Shown piece after piece: positions 25,929 to 33,776 of a stretch of DNA of 61,652 bases (its first letter is position 1; each line of letters begins with the position of its first letter). The stretch is from contig JBIOWF010000171.1 in the NCBI GenBank assembly GCA_044868295.1, positions 1-61,652 of the forward strand, in the 5' to 3' direction. Origin of the DNA: JBIOWF01 sp044868295 (GTDB taxonomy: Bacteria; Actinomycetota; Actinomycetes; Streptosporangiales; Streptosporangiaceae). Under the pieces are notes generated by a model that worked only from the letters and a program-made list of their open reading frames with translations, was not told where the DNA came from and did not search any database. Both the position numbers and the translations under genes were made by a program.

Positions 25929-26792
25929 ATGTCCGCTGACGTTCTCGTCGCCGGAGTCCTCGCCGGGGGCCTGTACGCCCTCATCGGGCTGGGCATCTCG
26001 CTGGTTTTCGGCGTCCTGAAGATGATGAACCTGATGCACGGCGAACTGGTCGTCGGCGGCGCGTACCTCGCCTCGCTCCTGGTCGGGTACGCGGGGTTCG
26101 ACCCGTTGCTGACACTGCCGTTCGCGATGCTGGCGATGGCGGCGCTGGCCTACCCGCTGCAGCGGTACCTGCTGGCCGGGCTGTTGCGGGCGAGTGACTC
26201 CGCCCCGCTGGTGGCCACCTTCGGGCTGTCCCTGGTGGCCCAGGCCGTGCTGCAGGGCGCGTTCGGCACGCATCCGAAGACGTTGAGCGCGCCCTACGCG
26301 GACGCCGGGTTCACCGTGCTCGGCGTCCGGGTGCAGGCGGTGTACGCCATCTCGTTCGCCCTGACCGTGGTGCTGTGCGGGGTCACCCACCTGATCCTCG
26401 CCCGTACCCGGATGGGCACGGCGGTGCGGGCGGCGGCCGCCGACCCGATGACCGCGTCGATGCTCGGTCTCAACGTCGGGCGCATCTATGCGCTGACCCT
26501 TGGCGGGGCGGCGGCCCTCGCCGCCGCCGGCGGGGTGATGACCGGGGTGGCGCAGAGCTTCACCCCGACCAGCGGCCTGCCGCTGCTGCTGACCGGATTC
26601 GCGGTCATGGCGCTGGCCGGCATCGGCAGCGTCGGCGGGGTGTTGTTGGGCGGCATCACGCTCGGCGTGCTTCAGTCCATCAGCACCGACTTGTTCGGCG
26701 GCGGATGGCGCAACTTCGTCGTCTACACCGTCTTCTTCCTCACCCTGTCATTCCGACCGAACGGCCTGTTCAGAAGGACGGTGCGCGCGTGA
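25929..26792 (+). CDS. Branched-chain-type ABC permease (LivH-like)
   Basis: Integral membrane protein of 287 residues with about eight helices. It starts VLAGGLYALIGLGISLVFGV and has MNLMHGELVVGGAY, the LivH hallmark, plus the coupling region RTRMGTAVRAAAADPMTASMLGLN. A GGAGGGAGGA run precedes the start. It pairs with the next permease and overlaps it by GTGA. Confidence 0.88.
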   Translation: MSADVLVAGVLAGGLYALIGLGISLVFGVLKMMNLMHGELVVGGAYLASLLVGYAGFDPLLTLPFAMLAMAALAYPLQRYLLAGLLRASDSAPLVATFGLSLVAQAVLQGAFGTHPKTLSAPYADAGFTVLGVRVQAVYAISFALTVVLCGVTHLILARTRMGTAVRAAAADPMTASMLGLNVGRIYALTLGGAAALAAAGGVMTGVAQSFTPTSGLPLLLTGFAVMALAGIGSVGGVLLGGITLGVLQSISTDLFGGGWRNFVVYTVFFLTLSFRPNGLFRRTVRA

Positions 26793-27802
26793 CGCGGAAA
26801 TCGGTCGCCACGGTCGCCCTGCTCGGCTCCACGGCGGTGGCGCTCCTGCTCGGGACACGGCTCGACCCTGGGACGCAGGATCTGGTCACCACCCTGCTGG
26901 TGTATCTCACGGTGGCGCAGGCCTGGAACATCCTCGCGGGCTTCGCCGGTCAGGTGTCGCTGGGCGCCGCCGCGTTCGTCGGTATCGGTGGGTACACCGC
27001 CGGACTGGCCCTCGTGCACACCTCGGTGAGCTGGCCGCTCGGCGTGGTCTTGGCCGCCACGGGCAGTTGCCTGGTCGCCGCCCTGCTCGCGGTGCCCCTT
27101 CTGCGGCTGCGCGGCGACTACTTCGCGATCGGCACGCTGGCCGCCTCGATCGCGGTACAGGCACTGCTGACCAACTGGGACTGGGCCGGCGGGGCGGCCG
27201 GCATGACGCTGCCCATCGACCGGATCCCGGCCGGCACCGCCCTGTTCGAGCTCGCCGCCGTGGTCGCCGCGGCGTCGACGGCTCTCGCCGTCTACATCCG
27301 GTACAGCGCGTTCGGTCTGCGGCTGGCCGCGGTGCGCGACAACGAGCCGGCCGCGGCGGGTCTCGGCGTCGCCGTGTACGGGCACCGGTTCGCGGCCCTG
27401 GTCGCGTCCGGTGCCCTGACCGGCATGGCCGGCGCTGTGGCCGCGTACCAGTACGTCGCGGTCTCTCCCAGCGGGATGGCCAGCGTGAACTGGAGCCTCA
27501 ATGCCGTGCTGATGGCGCTGGTCGGCGGTCCCGGAAGCGTGCTGGGCCCGGTGGTCGGCGTACTGATCGTCTACTACGGGCTGACCAGGCAGTTGGAGGA
27601 CTTCCAGGTGGCATCGCTCGTCATCGAGGGCGTGCTACTCGTACTGATCGTGAAGTTCGCCCCGTCCGGCGTCTGGTCCCTGCTTACGCAGGCCGGCCGG
27701 GCGGTATGGACGGCGCTGCGCAGCCGGGGCCGGCCCCGCGCAACCCCCGAGGGCCGGGCCACCGTGGACGAGGTGTCAACCGTGGAGCTTGATGTCGTAT
27801 GA
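26789..27802 (+). CDS. Branched-chain-type ABC permease (LivM-like)
   Basis: Partner permease, 337 residues, starting at a GTG overlapping the LivH stop (GTGA). Typical LivM features are AWNILAGFAGQVSLGAAAFVGIGGYTAG, LRLRGDYFAIGTLA and the coupling loop SAFGLRLAAVRDNEPAAAGLGV. A hydrophilic tail of about 40 residues ends the protein. The SDR gene overlaps the stop by ATGA, so transport and catabolism are translationally coupled. Confidence 0.88.
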   Translation: MTRKSVATVALLGSTAVALLLGTRLDPGTQDLVTTLLVYLTVAQAWNILAGFAGQVSLGAAAFVGIGGYTAGLALVHTSVSWPLGVVLAATGSCLVAALLAVPLLRLRGDYFAIGTLAASIAVQALLTNWDWAGGAAGMTLPIDRIPAGTALFELAAVVAAASTALAVYIRYSAFGLRLAAVRDNEPAAAGLGVAVYGHRFAALVASGALTGMAGAVAAYQYVAVSPSGMASVNWSLNAVLMALVGGPGSVLGPVVGVLIVYYGLTRQLEDFQVASLVIEGVLLVLIVKFAPSGVWSLLTQAGRAVWTALRSRGRPRATPEGRATVDEVSTVELDVV

Positions 27803-28608
27803 GTGCCACGGAGTTCTCAGGGAAGGTTGCCCTGGTCACCGGTGGGGGCAGTGGGATCGGCGCGGCCACCGTAGCGCATCTGCGCCGGTCAGGCGCTGAG
27901 GTGGTCATCCTGGGCCCCGACACGGAGGCGCAGAAAGCGGTGGCCGCAGAGACCGGCGCGATGGCGGTGGTCGGCGACGCGAGTGACGACGACGACTGCG
28001 CGGCGGCGGTCGCGGTCGCCCGGGAACGCTGGGGGCGCCTGGACACGCTGGTCTGCTGCGCCGGGATCGGTGCCTTCGGCACAGTCGTGGATGTCGGCGC
28101 CGACGAATGGCGCCGGGTCATGCGGATCAACCTGGACAGCGGATACGTGGCGGCGCGCAGTTGCCTCCCCCTGCTCGTCGAGAACGCGGGCACTGTCGTA
28201 CTGGTCTCCTCGCTCGCGGGGACGCTCGCGGTACCCGCCGCAGCCGCCTACGTCACGGCCAAGCACGCCCTGATTGGGCTGGTCCGCTCGCTCGCCGTCG
28301 ACTTCGGCCCGCTCGGGGTGCGCGCCAACGCCGTCTGCCCGGGGCTGGTGCGCACCGGTATGGCCGATCTGGTGATGCACAACCTGGGCGCGCCGGCGGG
28401 GCTGGACCGCGCCGCCGCGTACCGGCGCGCCACCAGCCTGACCCCGCTCCGGCGAGCCGCTGACCCGGCGGAGATCGCCGACGTGATCGCCTTCCTCGCC
28501 GGACCGCGCTCGGCGGTCATCACCGGAGCCATGTTGATGGCCGACTGCGGCGCCTCGGCCGTGGACCTGAGCCTCAGCGCGCTGACCAATGCCGGGGAGC
28601 CGACATGA
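27799..28608 (+). CDS. Short-chain dehydrogenase/reductase
   Basis: Classical SDR of 269 residues: TGGGSGIGAATV, CCAGIG in place of NNAG, Ser in VSSLAGT and YVTAKHA with catalytic Tyr and Lys. Overlaps the permease upstream and the IclR gene downstream by ATGA at both ends. It is a second, distinct SDR from the one at 22215, so two alcohol/aldehyde or diol oxidations may occur in the pathway. Confidence 0.85.
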   Translation: MSATEFSGKVALVTGGGSGIGAATVAHLRRSGAEVVILGPDTEAQKAVAAETGAMAVVGDASDDDDCAAAVAVARERWGRLDTLVCCAGIGAFGTVVDVGADEWRRVMRINLDSGYVAARSCLPLLVENAGTVVLVSSLAGTLAVPAAAAYVTAKHALIGLVRSLAVDFGPLGVRANAVCPGLVRTGMADLVMHNLGAPAGLDRAAAYRRATSLTPLRRAADPAEIADVIAFLAGPRSAVITGAMLMADCGASAVDLSLSALTNAGEPT

Positions 28609-29390
28609 CGGGCAACGCGGCGGCGAGCGGCTACCGGGAACGCAACTCCACAGCCGAGCGGGCCATCGACATCCTGCTGATGTTCCACGACGACCGGCCC
28701 ACCACGACGGCGATCGAGGTGGCCGAGTCGCTGCGCGTCTCCCGAAGCACTGCCTACCGATACCTGCAAAGCCTGATCGCCTCCGGCCTGCTCGAAGAGG
28801 ACGCCGGACGCCTTCGGCTGGGCCCCAAGACACTGGATCTCGCACGGATCGCGCGCAAAGGCATCGGGCTGTCCGAGATCACCCGACCGGTGCTGCGCCA
28901 ACTATGCGACCAGGTCGGCGAGACCGTGCTACTGACCCGGCCGGCCGGGGCCGGGGTGGTATGCCTGGAGCGTGCCGAGCCGGCTCACCCGATCCGGCTC
29001 TCCTATGACCGAGGCCAGATCCTGCCGCTGAACGCCGGAGCGTCCGCCATGGTCTTCATGGCCTGGATGGCCGACAGCGAGCTGGACGACCTGCTCGCGA
29101 CGGTAAGCTTCGACCGCTTCACCAGCCGGACGGTGACCGACGCGGCAGGGCTGCGGGCACGGGTGCGCCAGATCCGCCGCCAGGGCTACGCCGTCTCCCA
29201 CGGCGAGCTGGACCCGGACGTCCTCGGCGTGGCCGCCCCGGTCCTCTCCACCCACCCGGCCCCGGTGGCCGCGATCAGCGTCGCCGCACTGGCCCACCGG
29301 CTACCCGACGAGCGGCTGACCGTAGTGATCCAGGCAGTACGTGATGCCGCCGACCAGATCAGTGAACGCCTCACCTTGGTCGAGTCCTAG
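28605..29390 (+). CDS. IclR-family regulator of the catabolic island
   Basis: A 261-residue IclR protein. Winged helix with TAIEVAESLRVSRSTAYRYLQSL, then the effector domain with ETVLLTRPAGAGVVCLERAEP and LPLNAGASAMVF. It lies inside the rightward operon, coupled to the SDR gene, so it is made together with the transporter. The paired repeats before the SDR and VOC genes are its likely binding sites; IclR proteins often bind as tetramers to two sites about two helical turns apart. About half of its residues match the IclR at 16364. Confidence 0.88.
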   Translation: MTGNAAASGYRERNSTAERAIDILLMFHDDRPTTTAIEVAESLRVSRSTAYRYLQSLIASGLLEEDAGRLRLGPKTLDLARIARKGIGLSEITRPVLRQLCDQVGETVLLTRPAGAGVVCLERAEPAHPIRLSYDRGQILPLNAGASAMVFMAWMADSELDDLLATVSFDRFTSRTVTDAAGLRARVRQIRRQGYAVSHGELDPDVLGVAAPVLSTHPAPVAAISVAALAHRLPDERLTVVIQAVRDAADQISERLTLVES

Positions 29391-29422
29391 GGCGGCCAGT
29401 TCCAACGAGCGATGGAGGACGA

Positions 29423-30247
29423 ATGCGATTGACGACTGTCGTGGTCAACGGCGTTACTCGGGCGGCCCGAGTCGAGAAGGACGAGTTGGTCCTGCTCCCA
29501 GCCGCCGACGTGGGCGAACTGCTGCGCCAGGACGACTGGTCGGCGCTCGCCGCGGCGGCGCCCTCCGCCGAGCGGGTCAGCGCGGCCGGAGCCGAGCTTG
29601 GCCTGCTCTTTCCGACACCCAACAAGATCATCTGTGTGGGGCTGAACTATCTGAGCCACATCCGCGAGATGGGGCGAGACGTGCCGAAACACCCAACGCT
29701 CTTCGCGAAGTACAGCGGCGCGCTGATCGCCCCGCAGGCAACCATCGCGGTACCGCAGGTCTCCGACCAGCTTGACTGGGAGGCGGAGCTGGCGGTCGTC
29801 ATCGGACGGCCGGCGCGCTGCGTACCGGCCGGCAAGGCGCTGGAGTACGTGGCGGGGTACACGGTCTGCAACGACGTCACCGTGCGCGACTACCAGCACC
29901 GCACGCGGGAGTTCCTGTCTGGCAAGACCTTCGAGGCCACCACACCGGTCGGACCGGTGCTGGTCACACCCGACGAGCTGCCCGAAGGCGGCCTCGGCCT
30001 CGCCATCACCTGCACGGTCGACGGCGAGGAGATGCAGGCGTCCAACACGAAGGACCTGCTGTTCACGCCGGCCGACCTCATCGCGTACATCAGCGAGATC
30101 ATCACGCTGCTCCCCGGCGACATCATCATGACCGGCACGCCCGGCGGAGTCGGCGCAGGCCGGGACCCCAAGGTCTGGCTGCGATCGGGCCAGGTCATGA
30201 CCACCGAAATCGAAGGCATCGGCGCCCTGCGCAACCAAATCATCTAG
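29423..30247 (+). CDS. Fumarylacetoacetate hydrolase-family protein
   Basis: FAH-fold metalloenzyme, 274 residues. N-terminal domain about 1-65, then catalytic core with KIICVGLNYLSHIREM, the acidic metal site DWEAELAVVIGR (Glu-x-Glu), DVTVRDYQ and LLPGDIIMTGTPGGVG. In aromatic degradation such proteins hydrolyse C-C bonds in ring-fission products or decarboxylate oxalocrotonate-type acids. A GGAGGA site precedes the ATG; the GNAT-free gap to IclR is 32 bp. Confidence 0.85.
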   Translation: MRLTTVVVNGVTRAARVEKDELVLLPAADVGELLRQDDWSALAAAAPSAERVSAAGAELGLLFPTPNKIICVGLNYLSHIREMGRDVPKHPTLFAKYSGALIAPQATIAVPQVSDQLDWEAELAVVIGRPARCVPAGKALEYVAGYTVCNDVTVRDYQHRTREFLSGKTFEATTPVGPVLVTPDELPEGGLGLAITCTVDGEEMQASNTKDLLFTPADLIAYISEIITLLPGDIIMTGTPGGVGAGRDPKVWLRSGQVMTTEIEGIGALRNQII

Positions 30248-30253
30248 CCACCC

Positions 30254-30273
30254 CGCTGTGCGGTCGCACAGCG
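30254..30273. terminator. Hairpin between the FAH and aldehyde dehydrogenase genes
   Basis: CGCTGTGC and GCACAGCG form a perfect 8-bp stem around a GGTC loop, 6 bp after the FAH stop. No U-tract follows, so it may attenuate or protect the 3' end rather than stop transcription completely. Confidence 0.5.
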
Positions 30274-30305
30274 GCTGCGGACACCGAATGAAAGCGAGAT
30301 CGACG

Positions 30306-31766
30306 ATGTTGCTAGACCAGAACACTTGGGAAGGCCGAATCTACTCCGGTGCGTGGGCTGCGGGGGCGGGCGGAGAGTACGACGCGGTCGAACCGGCCAC
30401 CGGCAATGTCCTCGGCCATGTCGGTTGCGCCACCGACGCCGATGTGCACAAGGCGGCAGAGAGCGCAGCGCGCGCGCAGCGGGAGTGGGCCGCGCTGCCG
30501 CACTCGGAGCGGGCCGCCGTTCTGCGCCGAGCCGCGCGGCTGTTCGAGGAGCACCAGGAGGAGATCGAGACCTGGCTGATGCGGGAGTCGGGCGCGATCC
30601 GGCCGTTCGCCGCACTGCAGGTCACCAGCGGCGGTGCGGAGGAGTGCCACGAGGCCGCCGCCCTGGCCGGGGCGCCCTACGGCGAACTGCTGCGCTCCGG
30701 GCAGGAGCGGCTGTCCTTCGCCCGCCGCGTTCCCGTCGGGGTCGTCGGCGTCATCTCCCCGTTCAACGTGCCGATCATCCTGGCCATGCGGGCCGTGGCC
30801 CCGGCGCTCGCCCTCGGCAACGCGGTCGTCCTCAAGCCGGACCCCCGCACCGCGATCAGCGGCGGCGTCGTCCTCGCCCGCGTCTTCGAAGAGGCGGGCC
30901 TGCCTCCCGGTCTGCTGCACGTCCTCCCCGGCGGCGCGGACGTCGGCGCCGCCGTCGTCGAGCACCCGCGGATCCCTGTCATCGCGTTCACCGGCTCCAC
31001 CCGGGCCGGACGCGCCATCGCCGTCGCCGCCGCCCGGCACCTCAAGCGGGTCCATCTGGAGCTGGGCGGCAACTCCGCGCTCGTCGTGATGGACGACGTC
31101 GACCTGGACAAGGCCGCCTCGGTGGGCGCCTGGGGATCCTTCGTCCACGCCGGCCAGATCTGCATGGCCAGCGGCCGCCACCTCGTCCACGCCTCGATCG
31201 CCGACGACTACACGGCGCTGCTCGCCCAGCATGCCGACGCGCTCCCGGTCGGAGACCCGGCCGGCGAGAACGTCGCCGTCGGACCGCTCATCGACAGTGG
31301 ACAGCGCGACCACGTCCACCGCATCGTCACGGAGACGGTCGAGGCCGGTGCCCGACTGGCCGCGGGCGGTGGTTACGAGGGCCTGTTCTACCGGCCCACC
31401 GTGCTCACCGGCGTACAGCTCACCGCGCCCGCCTACGCCGAGGAGATCTTCGGGCCGGTCGCGCCCGTTGTCACGTTCCAGGATCTGGACGAGGCGGCCC
31501 GGCTCGCCGCAGGCACCGAGTACGGGCTGGCCCTGGGGGTCCTGACCCGGGACGTAATGAAGGGCCTCGCCCTGGCGGAGCGCGTGCCCAGCGGCCTCGT
31601 CCACATCAATGACCAGACCGTCAACGACGAGCCGCTGATCCCGTTCGGCGGTGTCGGCGACTCCGGCACCGGATCCCGCCACGGCGGCACCGCCGCCAAC
31701 CTCGAAGCCTTCACCGAACAGCAGTGGGTCACCGTGCGCGGCGAGCTTCCGCACTACCCCTTCTGA
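30306..31766 (+). CDS. Aromatic aldehyde dehydrogenase (vanillin/benzaldehyde dehydrogenase type)
   Basis: NAD(P)+-dependent aldehyde dehydrogenase of 486 residues. The cofactor region reads GVVGVISPFNVPIILAMRAVAP, then FTGSTRAGRAIA. The catalytic Glu is in LELGGN and the nucleophilic Cys in HAGQICMASGR. HINDQTVNDEPLIPFGGVGDSGTGSRHGG near the end is typical of the vanillin/benzaldehyde branch. The ATG at 30306 begins MLLDQNTWEG, the usual N-terminus of this branch. Directly followed by the cleavage oxygenase whose products would be aromatic aldehydes. Confidence 0.87.
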   Translation: MLLDQNTWEGRIYSGAWAAGAGGEYDAVEPATGNVLGHVGCATDADVHKAAESAARAQREWAALPHSERAAVLRRAARLFEEHQEEIETWLMRESGAIRPFAALQVTSGGAEECHEAAALAGAPYGELLRSGQERLSFARRVPVGVVGVISPFNVPIILAMRAVAPALALGNAVVLKPDPRTAISGGVVLARVFEEAGLPPGLLHVLPGGADVGAAVVEHPRIPVIAFTGSTRAGRAIAVAAARHLKRVHLELGGNSALVVMDDVDLDKAASVGAWGSFVHAGQICMASGRHLVHASIADDYTALLAQHADALPVGDPAGENVAVGPLIDSGQRDHVHRIVTETVEAGARLAAGGGYEGLFYRPTVLTGVQLTAPAYAEEIFGPVAPVVTFQDLDEAARLAAGTEYGLALGVLTRDVMKGLALAERVPSGLVHINDQTVNDEPLIPFGGVGDSGTGSRHGGTAANLEAFTEQQWVTVRGELPHYPF

Positions 31767-31819
31767 CGGCCGCGCCAGCACCCGCCCCGATCCCCCTACA
31801 GAACTACATGGAGAGTTCC

Positions 31820-33343
31820 ATGCCCCGGAACCCTATGACCGTCGTTCCCCGTCAGACCGGACAGACCGCCGCCCCGCCCGCCGCGGGAGCCGACTGGCCC
31901 ACCGGCAACAAGTTCCTCAACGGTCCCTTCGCTCCATGGACGGAAGAGAACGAGGCGTACGACCTGGAGGTGGACGGAGAGATACCGTCCGACCTCGCGG
32001 GCGCGCTGTTCCGCATCTCCGCCAACCCCCGCTTCCAGCCCCGCAACATCGACCGCTACCACTGGTGGGAGGGCGACGGCATGGTGTGCGGCATCTACCT
32101 CCGCGACGGCCGGGCCGCCTACCGCACCCGCTGGGTCGAGACCGACTCGATGAAGGTCGAGGTAGAGGCCGGGGAAGCGATCTACAGCGGCTTCGTCAAC
32201 GGCGGCACCCCGGGCCGGCTGCCGGAGGGCGCCCCGCCCGCCAAGAACTTGGCCAACATCAACGCCGGCATCTTCGGCGACCACCTGATCGTCTACTTCG
32301 AGGGCGGACTGCCGCACGCGCTGGACCCCGAGACCCTTCACACCATCGGCACGTACGACTTCCACGGCGGCATCGACGTCCTGTGCACCGGCCACTACAA
32401 GATCGACCCGGACAGCGGCGACATGTTGTTCTTCGCCGCCACCGGAGCGACCATCACCTGGTACCGCGCCGACGTTAAGACGGCCGAGATCATCGACTCG
32501 CACTCCTTCGACATCGGCGTGCCGGTCCTCATGCACGACTTCGCGGTGAGCGACACCTACGCCATCTTCTTCGTCACGCCCGCCCAGTTCCGCCTGGACC
32601 TCGTGGCGCAGAGCAGGCCCGGCGTGGTCTGGGACGAGAACTCCCTCGAACACGGGGTCCAGATCGTCCTGATGAACCGCCGCACCCACGAGGTCACCTG
32701 GCACGAGATCGGCGGCCACTGGGCCAACACCCACTTCTTCAACGCCTACGAACGCGAAGGCGAACTGATCATCGACGGGCACCGCATCAACCGGCTCGGC
32801 AACCCCGTCGACCGCCTCTCCACACCGCTGGGCTCCCACGATTGGTTCCCCCCGGCCCTGCCTTACCGGTGGCGCGTCGACCTGGCGACCGGACGTACCA
32901 CGGAGGAGATGATCAGCGGCATCGCCGGGGAGTTCCCCAAGATCAACGACGCGCACACGGGCCGACCGCACCGCTACGGCTACTTCGTCACCACGCGCGG
33001 CCTGGCCGACGACACCATGTCCGACGGGCTGGCCCGACACGACTACCTCCTCGACAGCACCACCGTCGTCGAAGGACCGGACGGCCTGACAAGCCCCGGC
33101 GAACCGATCTTCGTCGCCCGCGAGAATGCCCGAGCCGAGGACGACGGCTACCTGCTCTCCCTGTGGTGGAACCGCACCACGAACCTCAGCGAATTGCTGA
33201 TCCACGACGCCGCCGACCTGCGCCGAACTCCACTGGCCCGGGTCAAGCTCCCCAGCCGGGTGCCCTTCGGCTTCCACGGGAGCTGGGCTGACCACCTCAC
33301 GCTGGACCGAGCCATCGCGGCCCATCGCGGCGACGGGCGGTAG
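31820..33343 (+). CDS. Carotenoid/lignostilbene cleavage oxygenase family protein
   Basis: Fe(II) dioxygenase of the RPE65/carotenoid oxygenase superfamily, 507 residues. The four iron-binding histidines are visible: H192 (GHYKIDPDSG), H239 (LMHDFAVSD), H305 (NTHFFNAYE) and H486 (PFGFHGSW). Bacterial relatives cleave lignostilbenes, isoeugenol or resveratrol-like double bonds to aldehydes. The adjoining aromatic aldehyde dehydrogenase fits that role better than carotenoid cleavage. The ATG at 31820 has GGAGAG just upstream; an ATG 12 bp earlier overlaps that site. Last gene of the rightward unit. Confidence 0.87.
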   Translation: MPRNPMTVVPRQTGQTAAPPAAGADWPTGNKFLNGPFAPWTEENEAYDLEVDGEIPSDLAGALFRISANPRFQPRNIDRYHWWEGDGMVCGIYLRDGRAAYRTRWVETDSMKVEVEAGEAIYSGFVNGGTPGRLPEGAPPAKNLANINAGIFGDHLIVYFEGGLPHALDPETLHTIGTYDFHGGIDVLCTGHYKIDPDSGDMLFFAATGATITWYRADVKTAEIIDSHSFDIGVPVLMHDFAVSDTYAIFFVTPAQFRLDLVAQSRPGVVWDENSLEHGVQIVLMNRRTHEVTWHEIGGHWANTHFFNAYEREGELIIDGHRINRLGNPVDRLSTPLGSHDWFPPALPYRWRVDLATGRTTEEMISGIAGEFPKINDAHTGRPHRYGYFVTTRGLADDTMSDGLARHDYLLDSTTVVEGPDGLTSPGEPIFVARENARAEDDGYLLSLWWNRTTNLSELLIHDAADLRRTPLARVKLPSRVPFGFHGSWADHLTLDRAIAAHRGDGR

Positions 33344-33643
33344 GGCCCAGCGACTCTGCCCTGAGATACGGGGGCACGGCTGTCGGGTACATGACGGCCG
33401 TTTGACCACAGTTCGTTCACCGTGATACGTGAATCGGTCGTACAGTTCGTCGTCCTAGTGGATGCTTCAAGTGCCGCATGGGCGAGTCATGGCCAGCCAG
33501 TTTCGCCAGATGCAGCGTCACCAACATCTGACGTCGAACTGGAACACCGACATGGCGATGTGTTCCCACGGTGCCCTCCCGGCTGACCTGATTCGAGGAA
33601 TCTTGCTCGAATACGGGTCAACGCACCTCGGGTCCATCGCCAC
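33344..33643. other. Non-coding stretch after the catabolic island
   Basis: Three hundred bases without a supportable gene. Small open frames here show no recognisable motifs. A weak AGGGC/GCCCT inverted pair near 33342-33363 could end the operon. Confidence 0.3.
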
Positions 33644-33733
33644 CAGGTCGTAGCGGCCAACGCCCCCGGCTCCCCTGCCGAGTGGGCGGCGTTCCTCCAG
33701 GGCGTGAAAGCCAACGAATTCGATCTCAGGTAG
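33644..33733 (+). pseudogene. DUF397-like C-terminal fragment
   Basis: The last 29 codons before a TAG read VVAANAPGSPAEWAAFLQGV then KANEFDLR. This matches the ending of DUF397 proteins (tPAEWxAFLxGVkxGEFD), small actinobacterial proteins normally found next to an XRE regulator. The front half and any partner are missing. A relic of a deleted gene pair. Confidence 0.5.
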
Positions 33734-33776
33734 ACCTCACGGTCGTTACCGTAGACCAGGAATCTGATGCTCGAGG

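Noticed and set aside
24779..25939. Long plus-strand frame overlapping the branched-chain binding protein
   Set aside because: Arg/Gly-rich and without motifs; the overlapping lipoprotein frame is plainly the real gene.
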